Part shown: positions 26,201 to 34,524 of the stretch, one piece after another | Numbering within the stretch: the first letter of the stretch is position 1 | Layout: the number at the start of each line of letters is the position of its first letter | DNA from: Kiritimatiellia bacterium | Lineage (GTDB): Bacteria; Verrucomicrobiota; Kiritimatiellia; RFP12; UBA1067 | Direction of reading: 5' to 3' | Assembly (NCBI GenBank): GCA_017514235.1 | Contig: JAFWKK010000078.1 | Location: forward strand, 1 to 64,000 | DNA length: 64,000 nt | Translations under genes and position numbers: made by a program | The notes under the pieces: generated by a model | What the model saw: the letters and a program-made list of their open reading frames with translations, nothing else | What the model was told of the DNA's origin: nothing | Database searches by the model: none

Positions 26201-29200
26201 TCACTTGCCGACGCGTGAGATTTCGATGCGGTCGAGGTAGACCGCCTTGACGGCACCATGGCCGCCGCCGTTGGTGAAGCGTCCGCTGCCGAACTCGAAC
26301 ATGTCGCCCGGCGCGGGGCGGAACGTGCCGAGGTCGTACCACTCGTAGCCCTCGGAGCGGATGTCTTCCGCCTTGGGCCCTATGTCCAGCTTGGGCTTGC
26401 CGTCCACGACGTTCACGAGCGCCTGGAACGCCTCGCCCTTGCCGCCCGGCACCTTCTCGACGCGCACGTGCGCGCGCACCCGGTAGTCGACGCCCGGATC
26501 GTAGGCGACGTTGTTGAAGAAGAGCGTAATGCAGGGCCGTGGCTGCACGGGCAGCGCCATCGCCGCCCGTCCGCCGGTTGCCGCCGGATCGTCCACAAGT
26601 CTTCCCCAGCTGCCCGGATGGCTGACGAGCACGTCGTCCGGACCGGCGAACGCGCAGTCGCTCCCCTTGGCCGGACGCCGCGACCGGGAGGCGTGCCGCC
26701 AGGTGCTGGTGGGGTTGGTGTAGCCAAAGGCGATGCCGGTCTTGGGGTGGAGGCGCTGTTCCCTGGCGATCCAGTCGAGCATCTCCGCATAAAGGCCGGA
26801 CACCTTTTCGAAGGTGTCGAATTTTTCGGGGTGTCGGGTCACCCAGACGTTCTTCGAGGTGGCGGCGGCCCGGTCGAGGATGGTCGCGATCGTGCCCGCC
26901 TTGCCGGACTGCACGTTCGCGAGGGCACCGGGGTCGTCCTTCGCCGCCCGCTCGCCTTCGCGCCAGAGCGCGAGCGCTTCGTTCAGCAGGCTGTCGGTGT
27001 AGACGTTGGGACGGTCGTTCTCGAAAATGCCCAGGCGACGAGGGTTGATGGGCGCGTTCGCAAGGGCGAGGGTAAACTTGTCCGAGACGGCGCGGGCGTA
27101 CGGCGCGGCCGGGCCATAGTAGCCCTCGAAGAAGCGCTGCAGGAGCGGCTCTGCCGGAAGGTCGGGGTTCCACATCCACTTGGAGACGAGCCAGCACTTG
27201 AGCGCGAAGAAGTCGGCGTGCATGCACGTGCCCTCCTCGAACAGCCATCTCACGCCGTGATCGCGGAAGAACTTCACGTTCTGCTGCATCGAGTTGAGGT
27301 TGGGGAAGGCGTGGAACGACCAGCGGAAGTTGGTGATGTAGTCCCAGAAGTAGAGGTTGTCGGTGAGGGCGCTCCACGCCACGAAGTCGTCAAGGAACGC
27401 CGCATTCGTCGCCGTCCCGGCAGCGGAGAGCGGAAGCGAGTGGTCGCACTCGATGTTGCAGAAGCAGATCGCCACGTTCTTCGCAGGACGCGTCTTTTTC
27501 GGCGGCTTGCGCGTGTACTGGTAGGCGAGCGTCTCGCAGGTGAGGCCCGGGCGGATCTTCTCGATGCGCTCGGCGACGGCGTTGACGAACCGGATGAGCG
27601 TACCGGCGTGCGAACCCTCTTCCTCGTCGATGGCGCGGCATTTGGCGCACGTGCAGTAGTTCTCCCAGTCGGCCTGGCTCACCCCGTAGAACTTCGCCTG
27701 GGGATCGGCGTCGATCTTGACCACGAGATTGGAGACCATGATCTCGAGAACATCCGGATTGGTGAGGCAGAGCTGCGTCTCGCCGTTGCGCCTCACCCCG
27801 CCGATCTCGCTGTAGTACTCGGGGTGGTCCTTGAAGTACTTCTCGGGCGGCACAAGCCGGAGGAAGGTGTGGCACAGCCCCGCGCCGCCCACGAACAGCC
27901 CCGCGTCGGCGAAGCCGCCGTACTTCTCCTGCAGCCGGATCTTGAACGCGCCGTTCTGGCGGCAGTGCACGAAGAACTCGCGCTTGGGCTCCACGTTCTG
28001 TCCGCTCCAGTCGTTGTCGCCGCACCAGTAGAAGTCGGTATAGCGCATCTCGAACGCGGGCCGCTGCGTGTCGTAGAGCGAATCGGGAACCTTCAGCACG
28101 CCGGTCTTGGGCACAACCGTCCGCCAGGGGCTGAACCACCCGATGCCGCCATAGGTCTCGAGCAACTCGTTTACGCCGTAGAGCATCCCGCGCCGCCCGC
28201 CGCGCACCACCACGTCCGACTTCTCCGTGCGCAGGTTGAAGCCCTCGTCGCCGAGCGCGAGATGCGGCTCGGGCTCGATCAGCCGCACGTGGCACGGCGC
28301 CTCGCCCTTGCCCTCGCAGATCGCCAGCTCGACGCCGGTGAGTTCCTTCGTCCATTTCCGCAGTTCGCTCGCGGCATGGCGTTGCCAGACGGTTGGCTTC
28401 GCCGGGATCACGATGTCGTATTTCGGCGCCCTGCCGCGCTCGGCGATGACAAGGTCCGATGCCGGGGAACGCAGGGGCCGCCCCACCTCGACGCACCGCT
28501 GGAGCTCGTCGTCGAGCGCCTCCAGCCTGTCGGCCACATACACCATGCAGTTCACCCAGTCGCTGCCCTTGCGCGAATCGAAGTAGGTGGGGATCGTGCC
28601 GTCCGCGCGCTGGTGCCGCGTGACGTTATCGGCGAGAGCCTTGGCCTTTTCAAGGTAGAGCCTGTCCCCCGTAGCCTTGTACGCAGCAGCGAACGCGCCA
28701 ATCATGTCACCCATCGACGCGTCAATCGGCGTGTAGTAGTCGTACTGCTCAAGCGCCGTCGGCATCTTCCAGTTCTTCCAGTCCATGTTGTGGATCGGAT
28801 CGCTCCACACGACAAACTGGTCTTCGCACCAGTCCACCATCTCGCATGCCTCGGCCTTGCGCCCCATAGCGAAGAGGCGCAGGGCAGTATCGACTGCAAC
28901 TCCCTTCTGGAGGTTTCTGTACGGCGGCATCGGATCCATGTCCTCGAACTGTCCGTCCCAGTTCCACGTCTTCGCCGGGCCGTCCAGCACGTATGCGAAC
29001 GCACGGTCGCGCGCCGCCGAAAACGCCGCGTCGCCAGTCGCCGCGAACACCCTGTCGAACATCCCGAGCAGATAGCGGTTCGGCACAAGCCGGTTGGCGC
29101 GGACGGGCGAGCCGTCCTTCTCCAGAACCTTGAGCGGCCATGTGCCGTCCTCGCCCTGTCGTTTCATGTACGTACGGGCGATGGCAATCGCGGCGTCGCG

Positions 29201-30091
29201 GTACTTCGCCTCGCCCGTCGCCTCCGCGAGATCAAAGTATGCGTTCGCCGCGTGTGCCGGATAGCCAAGCATGTTCTGCCCCGCATTCTTGACGGCGACG
29301 TCGCGGCGGTCACCCCAGTACGTCGGCGGAAAATGCGCAAGAGGCGCGCCCTCCGGCTGGCTGTGCGAAATGAGCCAGTCGGCCATCTTGCGCGCGATGG
29401 CAAGGGCATCGTCGTGAACGGGCGAGCCGCCCGCTCTACTGCAAGGCATGCCCATTGTAGAACGGGCAGCTTGCCCGTTCGATGCCTTGGCGTGGCGGCA
29501 GAGCGCGCGGATCATCGAGCTGAGGATTTTCGCCGGATAGCAGTAGAGGTCGTAACCCTTAGGCGGATCATCGCTCGTCTTCCACCCCTGCACCTGCGGC
29601 ATGTTGTAAACCGCCGCATACACGCGCCGCGCCGCGTCCGCGTAGTCGCCAGTTCCGCTCGGATAGGGCCCCTTGAAGAACGCGGCGCGATAGGTTTCGC
29701 GCGTTCCCGCCTCGCCCAGCTCGCGGCCGTTCGCGTCGACGCCGACGGCCTTCACGCTCACGTACCCCGGCGGGATGTCGCCCCACACCGGCGTCAGTGC
29801 CGCCCACGGGTTGTCCGCCGTGAAGACGTGCGTCTTGCCGCCCGCCTTTTCGGTGACGGTGAAGCGGTACTTCGCCGCGCCCTCCACAGCCTTGAAGTCG
29901 AACGCGGGCGGATGGATGAACGCCTTCGACTTGATGTTCCAGAACGGCGTCTTGCCGGGCACGCCGGGATGCACGACCGTCAAGCTCTCGCGCCGCGCCT
30001 GTTCGTTCAGGGCCGCCCAGTCCGGCGCGGCCGTGATGGCCAACGCGGCGACCGCGCTCGCCGCGCAAAGGAATCCTTTTCTGCTCTTCAT
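26201..30091 (-). CDS. Exported fusion: alpha/alpha-toroid domain plus DUF4838 glycosidase-like domains
   Basis: 1296 residues with a signal peptide (MKSRKGFLCAASAVAALAITAAP). Residues 30-540 resemble the barrel of D-glucuronyl epimerase or heparinase-type proteins (RVYAAVYNMPQVQGW, NLQKGVAVDTALRLFAMGRK, ADNVTRHQRADGTIPTYFD). From about 560 a GH67/GH20-type N-terminal domain starts (IVIPAKPTVWQRHAASELRKWTKELTGVEL, RGGRRGMLYGVNELLE). The DUF4838 barrel follows (DHPEYYSEIGG, FYGVSQADWENYCTCAKCRAID, VAICFCNIECDHSLPL), then a C-terminal carbohydrate-binding-like beta domain. Such DUF4838 proteins are predicted uronidase- or hexosaminidase-like enzymes. A palindromic element (29442-29489) is inserted in frame around residue 215. 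The ATG at 30091 gives the better signal peptide than 30106. Confidence 0.72.
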   Translation of the reverse strand: MKSRKGFLCAASAVAALAITAAPDWAALNEQARRESLTVVHPGVPGKTPFWNIKSKAFIHPPAFDFKAVEGAAKYRFTVTEKAGGKTHVFTADNPWAALTPVWGDIPPGYVSVKAVGVDANGRELGEAGTRETYRAAFFKGPYPSGTGDYADAARRVYAAVYNMPQVQGWKTSDDPPKGYDLYCYPAKILSSMIRALCRHAKASNGQAARSTMGMPCSRAGGSPVHDDALAIARKMADWLISHSQPEGAPLAHFPPTYWGDRRDVAVKNAGQNMLGYPAHAANAYFDLAEATGEAKYRDAAIAIARTYMKRQGEDGTWPLKVLEKDGSPVRANRLVPNRYLLGMFDRVFAATGDAAFSAARDRAFAYVLDGPAKTWNWDGQFEDMDPMPPYRNLQKGVAVDTALRLFAMGRKAEACEMVDWCEDQFVVWSDPIHNMDWKNWKMPTALEQYDYYTPIDASMGDMIGAFAAAYKATGDRLYLEKAKALADNVTRHQRADGTIPTYFDSRKGSDWVNCMVYVADRLEALDDELQRCVEVGRPLRSPASDLVIAERGRAPKYDIVIPAKPTVWQRHAASELRKWTKELTGVELAICEGKGEAPCHVRLIEPEPHLALGDEGFNLRTEKSDVVVRGGRRGMLYGVNELLETYGGIGWFSPWRTVVPKTGVLKVPDSLYDTQRPAFEMRYTDFYWCGDNDWSGQNVEPKREFFVHCRQNGAFKIRLQEKYGGFADAGLFVGGAGLCHTFLRLVPPEKYFKDHPEYYSEIGGVRRNGETQLCLTNPDVLEIMVSNLVVKIDADPQAKFYGVSQADWENYCTCAKCRAIDEEEGSHAGTLIRFVNAVAERIEKIRPGLTCETLAYQYTRKPPKKTRPAKNVAICFCNIECDHSLPLSAAGTATNAAFLDDFVAWSALTDNLYFWDYITNFRWSFHAFPNLNSMQQNVKFFRDHGVRWLFEEGTCMHADFFALKCWLVSKWMWNPDLPAEPLLQRFFEGYYGPAAPYARAVSDKFTLALANAPINPRRLGIFENDRPNVYTDSLLNEALALWREGERAAKDDPGALANVQSGKAGTIATILDRAAATSKNVWVTRHPEKFDTFEKVSGLYAEMLDWIAREQRLHPKTGIAFGYTNPTSTWRHASRSRRPAKGSDCAFAGPDDVLVSHPGSWGRLVDDPAATGGRAAMALPVQPRPCITLFFNNVAYDPGVDYRVRAHVRVEKVPGGKGEAFQALVNVVDGKPKLDIGPKAEDIRSEGYEWYDLGTFRPAPGDMFEFGSGRFTNGGGHGAVKAVYLDRIEISRVGK
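29442..29489. repeat. Nested palindromic element inside the DUF4838-fusion gene
   Basis: Outer arms CAAGGCAT (29442-29449) and ATGCCTTG (29482-29489) enclose inner arms AACGGGCA (29461-29468) and TGCCCGTT (29472-29479) with a 3-base loop. It adds roughly 20 residues (GQAARSTMGMPCSRAG) between otherwise toroid-like sequence and keeps the frame open. It has the shape of a REP-like or small mobile palindrome. Confidence 0.5.
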
Positions 30092-30114
30092 AACAATGCC
30101 TGTCATGACAATGA

Positions 30115-32769
30115 CTACCGAATGTAGATGACCGTGCCCTTCCGCACCCAGCTCTTCAGGACGAACTCGATATGCGGGGCCAGAGACGGGCCTTGTGCAC
30201 GTTCGCGGGTGACGAAACCGAAGTTCCAGTTGTCGTTGCTGTTCCTTGTCGCGGTGTGGAGCGTCAGGTGCGTCTCGTTGGCGGCAAGCGCCTCTCGGAC
30301 GGCGGCGCTGATGTCAAACGCAATATCCTTGCCCGCCGTGAACCGGTCGGTGCCGGAGATGATGTACGTGCCCAGCAGAGGTTCCGACTCGCGCACGGGA
30401 TCGGGATGACTTTCGCGCGCCAGCGGCGTCGCCCACTGGTTTCCGAACATGTCGTTCCACGTCGGTGCGTTCGCATCGGTCCACTCGCGGTCTGGGCACT
30501 TGAGCACATAGAGCCGGGAGCCGCTGACGCAGTCCCCGTCGTCGCCAGTCACCGTCAGATGAAGCGTTGCGGAGGAGATCCTCGCCGGCACGCGGGAAAG
30601 GTCGAATCGGATAAGGCCTTCACGCACGCCGCCTGAACCTTCGCTGGAGACGTACTTTTCGACGATGGAGGCCTCAGTTCCGTGTTTCGTGTCGCCATTG
30701 CTGCCGTTCTGCACGTAGGTGTCGGCGCAGGCGAAAAGCGTCATCCGGGCATCGAGCGTCACCGCCTTCGTGACGCTTGCGGTCGAAGTGTCCGACAGCG
30801 TTGCGGTGATTTCGTACTCGTATTCGACGTTCGGCTCTGCGGTCGCGTCAAGGCATGTCGCCTCGGAAATGCCGTTCGCGACGGCCGCCCATCCTTCTCC
30901 GTCGCGGCGGCGCACGGTGTAGGTCGCGCCGCTCAAGTCAGACGGCGACCACGTGAGGCGCAGCGCGGGCGATTCGCCGCTCGTGTCGAGGGATGCGACG
31001 ACGCGCGCGCCGAATCGCGCATCGGGGTCAGGGAAGACAAGTTCCGCCGGTCTGGCGGCGTCTGCGCCTTTGTAGAAGTTGTGCCAGGCCTTGTTGGAGA
31101 AGAGTCCGAGCGTCAGCATCTTGCCTTCTGCGGCGGCGGCACGCGCAGCGGCGGTGACGTCTGCTTCGAAATACCGCGACGCGCTCTTGTTCTGTTCCAG
31201 TCGGAAAGTCGCAACCTCCCCGTCAATCGTCGTTGCCGCCGTGATGGCCGCCGGTTGCGGGAACGTCGGACTGGCCGTGTTCCAGGTGAAGTTCGTCTCG
31301 TTCCATCTGCCGGTCGTCCACGCCGCGACGCGCAGGGCTCCGCCGTCCGCCTTGATGGTGCCGTCGTTCTTGACGCGGAAGCGCACGAACGGCGCGTTTT
31401 CAAGACCGTTCACGTCAAAGAGCATCGTCGCGTACTGCACGCTGGAGCCGCTGCATCCAATCTGGACGATGTTGGTCCACTGCCCGTTGTAGTAAGTTTT
31501 ATCCTTCGAGCCGTTGCTGATGAACGTTTCCTGGACGGGCTTGCGTGTCACCAGCGCGGCGTCAACAGTCGGCGTAATCAAAAGGCGCGGGTGACACCAC
31601 TCGTCCGGGTGTTCCTTGGAAAGGGGGAAAAAGCACTTCGCGTTTCCAGATTGGTTCATCGTGATGTGGATGGACATCGTCGTCTTGCCGGCGGACAGAG
31701 TTTGGTTGACAAGCGGAGCCAGATCGACGGTGCAGAATCGGTTGGTGTAGACGGAGGGGATGCGCACGGCGTTCGCCGGCGTTTCAGCAGACCATGCCGC
31801 TCCGGGCGTGACGCCCGCCTGCGTAGATGCGTTGTTCCAAGTGAGGGTTGATCCGCTCCAGGAGTCTTTGTCCATCAACTGGAATTGCACCTGGCTGCCG
31901 GGTGTGTGGTTCGGCTGCGTTGGGGACATTCGCATCAGGAAGACTGCCGAATCCACGGATTGCGCACCGATGCCGGAAAGGTCGAACTTGAAGAATCCCT
32001 CTCGGAAGTTTTGCTGGACGAAAATGCTGGTGCTGCCGCCATAGGCTGTGTCTGCGGTGCTACCAGCACAGTTGATGAACGTATCCTCCGTCGGAATCAG
32101 TGTCAGCGTGTCCGGGTTCGCTGTCGTTGCGCCCTGGAACATCAGCCTGGGACGCAGCGATGAATCCGCCGCATCCTTGGAGTGCAATCCCAATGGAGTG
32201 GTATCGCCGCCCTCGTCGGAATCCCACATGGTGACGGCGTGGAGCGCCAAGCGCCCCGTCCGCACAGCCGCCGCCTTCACCGCCTCGGTGAGATCGACCT
32301 CCTGCCATGTGCCCTGCGAGCCGGCGGGGATGACGACCGTTCCCGCAATCGTCGCGTCGTTCGTCGCGACGACAGCGGCCGGCACGGTGCGGAACTCATC
32401 GGGCAGCGAGTTCCACGTGAGTGTATTTTCGTTCCAACGATCGTTGCGCATGACCTGGAAGTAAACTGGCCATTTCGCGCCCGATGTGGTGCCGCACTGC
32501 GACACGTAAAACCTGAACTTCGCGGCGGTGACGTTCGCAAGATCGGAGACGTCGAACATCAGGCAGCCTTCGCGTCCGTTGCCGATGGTGATGCCTTTCG
32601 AGTCGCCATACGCAATGTTCTGGCGAGCAGCGGCAGAGTCGACATAGGTGTCCTGCACCGGCAGGCGCTCCGTCCAAGCGTCATCGGCCCGCGCCGCGCC
32701 GTGGATGGCTGCGGCAACCGCGCAGACGAACAGCAACCGTTCGAGTCCCGATGGTGTTATGCCTGACAT
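30115..32769 (-). CDS. Large exported DNRLRE-repeat protein with a Gly-hydrophobic-Arg C-terminal tail
   Basis: 884 residues with a signal peptide (LLFVCAVAAAIHGAARA). Four DNRLRE/CBM96-like beta-sandwich domains are recognisable by their openings: VQDTYVDSAAARQNIAYG, TEDTFINCAGSTADTAYG, VQETFISNGSKDKTYYNG and CADTYVQNGSNGDTKHG. A fibronectin type III-like segment lies between the third and fourth (ALRLTWSPSDLSGATYTVRRRDG). It ends WVRKGTVIYIR, like two other exported giants in this window. There is no catalytic motif; glycan binding or surface display is inferred. GAAAGGA lies 9-10 bases before the ATG at 32769, so I prefer it to 32787. It is the first gene of operon B. Confidence 0.78.
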   Translation of the reverse strand: MSGITPSGLERLLFVCAVAAAIHGAARADDAWTERLPVQDTYVDSAAARQNIAYGDSKGITIGNGREGCLMFDVSDLANVTAAKFRFYVSQCGTTSGAKWPVYFQVMRNDRWNENTLTWNSLPDEFRTVPAAVVATNDATIAGTVVIPAGSQGTWQEVDLTEAVKAAAVRTGRLALHAVTMWDSDEGGDTTPLGLHSKDAADSSLRPRLMFQGATTANPDTLTLIPTEDTFINCAGSTADTAYGGSTSIFVQQNFREGFFKFDLSGIGAQSVDSAVFLMRMSPTQPNHTPGSQVQFQLMDKDSWSGSTLTWNNASTQAGVTPGAAWSAETPANAVRIPSVYTNRFCTVDLAPLVNQTLSAGKTTMSIHITMNQSGNAKCFFPLSKEHPDEWCHPRLLITPTVDAALVTRKPVQETFISNGSKDKTYYNGQWTNIVQIGCSGSSVQYATMLFDVNGLENAPFVRFRVKNDGTIKADGGALRVAAWTTGRWNETNFTWNTASPTFPQPAAITAATTIDGEVATFRLEQNKSASRYFEADVTAAARAAAAEGKMLTLGLFSNKAWHNFYKGADAARPAELVFPDPDARFGARVVASLDTSGESPALRLTWSPSDLSGATYTVRRRDGEGWAAVANGISEATCLDATAEPNVEYEYEITATLSDTSTASVTKAVTLDARMTLFACADTYVQNGSNGDTKHGTEASIVEKYVSSEGSGGVREGLIRFDLSRVPARISSATLHLTVTGDDGDCVSGSRLYVLKCPDREWTDANAPTWNDMFGNQWATPLARESHPDPVRESEPLLGTYIISGTDRFTAGKDIAFDISAAVREALAANETHLTLHTATRNSNDNWNFGFVTRERAQGPSLAPHIEFVLKSWVRKGTVIYIR

Positions 32770-32822
32770 TTTGGTGCATCCTTTCATGTTCGGGATAGTT
32801 CCCCACTACTTTAAATGCGTTT

Positions 32823-32834
32823 ATTATACCACAT
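32823..32834 (-). promoter_or_regulatory. Operon B promoter, motif ATGTGGTATAAT
   Basis: On the minus strand ATGTGG runs into TATAAT, giving an extended -10 (TG-G-TATAAT). Predicted transcription starts near 32816, leaving a leader of about 47 bases to the DNRLRE gene. The motif matches the operon A promoter and that of the aldolase/symporter operon. Confidence 0.6.
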
Positions 32835-32866
32835 CCCCCCCGCAAAGGCGTTGCATTTTGAGAAGT

Positions 32867-32893
32867 TGTTATTTCGCATTATGCGAAATAACA
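32867..32893. promoter_or_regulatory. 27-bp perfect palindrome, probable XylR-type operator
   Basis: TGTTATTTCGCAT and ATGCGAAATAACA are perfect 13-base arms around a single central T. It lies between the divergent -10 elements of operon B (32823-32828) and the regulator gene (32917-32922), just upstream of the regulator's -35 position. Position and symmetry fit a dimeric regulator controlling both directions. Confidence 0.6.
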
Positions 32894-32913
32894 GAAGCAG
32901 TCGCACCCAATTG

Positions 32914-32922
32914 TGCTATAAT
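32914..32922 (+). promoter_or_regulatory. Extended -10 (TGCTATAAT), leaderless start of the XylR-type gene
   Basis: TATAAT at 32917-32922 is followed after 6 bases by the ATG at 32929. Transcription should therefore start at or next to the A of the ATG. No Shine-Dalgarno sequence exists in the gap (GGGCAC). Confidence 0.6.
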
Positions 32923-32928
32923 GGGCAC

Positions 32929-34023
32929 ATGAAAACGATTCTCTTCTTCAAACGACCGCGGCAACGGATAACGGATTCGATACAGTTGCTCGCACCGCTG
33001 TCGACAAAATGCTACGTGCAGGCAATCGACTCCGCAACAACGGATGCGGAGGCGGCGGAACTGCTCCGGTTCTGGAAGCCAGACGGCTGCATCGTCAACA
33101 ACGATCGCCTCTCCGCACGCCTTTTCAACGGCATCCCTACAATCTTCCTCCACCGCGATCCCGCGAAGCTCCCGCGCAATGCCGACTGGGGGGCGTACGA
33201 CGAGAACGCCATCGCCGAACTCGCCGCCAGGGAGCTCCTGCCGCTGGGCTGCGCATCGTTTGTCTATGTACCCGCCCCTGCAGCGGAGCATTGGGATTCC
33301 GCCCGGCGTACCGCGTTCATCCACGCACTGAAGATGAACGGACAGAGCTGCTCCGTCGTCCGTCATCCGCATACACGCAGCGCCGTCCGAATCCAGACTT
33401 CGCTCGGACGCGCCCTGACCGCCCTGCCACGTCCGATCGGCGTGTTCGCCGCATGCGACACAGTCGCGGAGCAGGTCGTCCACGCCTGCACGCACGCCGG
33501 ACTCTCCATACCGGACGAAGTCGCCATCGTCGGCGTCGACAACAACACGGGCATCTGCGAAATGACGCGGCCGACCCTTACCAGCATCAATTGCGAAGGG
33601 AATTTCTCCCGGGCATTCTATCTCGACCTCATCGAATCCCGCATCGGCAATCCACGGTTGCCGCGCCGTCTGCTTTCCGTCCAGCCGATGGGGATAGTCC
33701 GCCGCGCCTCGACGCAACGCTTCCAGAAATTCGACGCCGTCGCCGCCGCCGCCTGCGAAGCGATCCGCACGCGGGTCTGCGAGGGCATCACCGCGCGCGA
33801 GGTGGCCGCCACCTTCCCCTGCTCGCGGCGAATGGCTGAGATCCGCTTTCGCGCGGCAACGGGGCAGTCAATCCTCGAGCGCATCCGCGATGAGCGCCGC
33901 ACCGCCGCCCAGAAGGCGGAGGGGGTCCGACCGCTTTCGCCGAAGCTTCTCGCCGCGCAGTTCGGCTATTCCGCCGTCAGCTCCGTCTACCGTCTCCTTC
34001 GGCAGAAGGATCCCGTCAAATGA
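32929..34023 (+). CDS. XylR-type transcriptional regulator (LacI-like sensor plus AraC HTH)
   Basis: 364 residues. The N-terminal 265 form a periplasmic-binding/LacI-like sensor, with GVFAACDTVAEQVVHAC and the hallmark IPDEVAIVGVDNNTGICEMTRPTLTSI near 215. The C-terminal 90 are an AraC-type helix-turn-helix region (EGITAREVAATFPCSRRMAEIRFRAATGQSILERI). This is the inverse domain order of LacI and matches XylR of E. coli. It should bind a sugar released from the substrate of operon B and control both the operon and itself through the palindrome at 32867. The frame is open upstream to 32815, but the ATG at 32929 sits at the normal N-terminus. Confidence 0.85.
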   Translation: MKTILFFKRPRQRITDSIQLLAPLSTKCYVQAIDSATTDAEAAELLRFWKPDGCIVNNDRLSARLFNGIPTIFLHRDPAKLPRNADWGAYDENAIAELAARELLPLGCASFVYVPAPAAEHWDSARRTAFIHALKMNGQSCSVVRHPHTRSAVRIQTSLGRALTALPRPIGVFAACDTVAEQVVHACTHAGLSIPDEVAIVGVDNNTGICEMTRPTLTSINCEGNFSRAFYLDLIESRIGNPRLPRRLLSVQPMGIVRRASTQRFQKFDAVAAAACEAIRTRVCEGITAREVAATFPCSRRMAEIRFRAATGQSILERIRDERRTAAQKAEGVRPLSPKLLAAQFGYSAVSSVYRLLRQKDPVK

Positions 34024-34147
34024 CCTGTCCGATCACGACGGCCTTGATGCAATCAAGCAACATCCGTTCAAGCGTAGCCCCCTGAACGGCCGCATAGTCT
34101 CGCGCTTCCTGTGCCATCGCAGGCGGCAAATCTATCATTATGCTCAT
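34016..34147 (-). CDS. Small antitoxin-like protein
   Basis: 43 residues, MSIMIDLPPAMAQEARDYA at the N-terminus, resembling short ribbon-helix-helix-type or RelB-like antitoxins (beta strand SIMIDLPP, then helices). GGAGGG lies 6 bases before the ATG, a very good ribosome binding site, and a candidate -10 (TGATATAAC) is further upstream. The last 8 bases overlap the convergent XylR-type gene. No toxin gene follows, so it may be a solitary antitoxin or a remnant of a pair. Confidence 0.5.
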   Translation of the reverse strand: MSIMIDLPPAMAQEARDYAAVQGATLERMLLDCIKAVVIGQVI

Positions 34148-34183
34148 GCCAATCCCTCCAACGCCGCGTGTTATATCATAAAT

Positions 34184-34203
34184 CCCCCGTCGAAGGACGG
34201 GGG
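34184..34203. other. GC hairpin (CCCCCGTC-GAAG-GACGGGGG)
   Basis: A perfect 8-bp stem with a 4-base loop lies between the antitoxin gene and the ATPase segment. There is no U tract on either side, so it is a weak terminator candidate at best; it may be a structural or boundary element. Confidence 0.35.
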
Positions 34204-34396
34204 GGGGCGCCGCTGGGCAAGATGACATCACGCGGCTTGCGGCGACATGGGCATGCCCGTTTTCAAGTGTAGGAGTCACCGTCGTAAGCCTGCTTGCGAC
34301 CTCGACCGCACCAAACGCAAACTCCACCGTCAGGGTCTAGCCCTTGACATATTCGAGGTGCGCCTAAAGTTCCGAATTTAGTCGGAGTGAATCCTC

Positions 34397-34486
34397 AAAA
34401 ATTGACAATCGGTGCAAAAGTTACAATTAAAAATTGACAATCCGTGCAAAAGTCGCATTGAAAAATATGACAGATTGTGATATAAT
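34397..34486 (+). repeat. 32-bp tandem repeats with the AAA-ATPase promoter
   Basis: AAAAATTGACAATC(G/C)GTGCAAAAGT begins at 34397 and 34429, and a decayed third unit begins at 34461, a constant 32-base period. Each full unit contains TTGACA. The last unit runs into TTGAAA (34458-34463), 17 bases, then TATAAT (34481-34486, extended TG-A), a near-consensus promoter for the downstream ATPase gene. The repeats look like operators or iterons. Confidence 0.6.
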
Positions 34487-34524
34487 TTTCACCGCAAAAG
34501 ATAAAAAGGGTGATAATCAAGGAA

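Larger units (their letters stand above)
34148..34524. other. Intergenic region with hairpin, tandem repeats and promoter
   Basis: I see no gene here. It holds a GC-rich hairpin (34184-34203), the antitoxin promoter, 32-bp tandem repeats (34397-34486) and the ATPase promoter. Base composition falls sharply after about 34340, marking the edge of an AT-richer segment. The minus strand between 34200 and 34330 reads a short frame with CVWCG but no start signal, perhaps gene debris. Confidence 0.5.

Noticed and set aside
26258-30127. Very long + strand frame (over 1200 codons) opposite the DUF4838 fusion
   Set aside because: It mirrors codon-position G+C bias of the real gene, is rich in Arg, Val, Leu and His without any domain, and has no ribosome binding site. 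The minus-strand product has signal peptide and recognisable domains.
34024-34045. 21-base identity between the antitoxin gene and the FGGY kinase 5' region (CGATCACGACGGCCTTGATGC)
   Set aside because: Flanking bases do not match and both encode a short IKAVVI stretch; coincidence or codon bias is more likely than a third duplicated fragment.
34397-34486. CRISPR array
   Set aside because: Only two and a half contiguous 32-bp units with no spacers and no cas genes; it is a tandem repeat in a promoter region.
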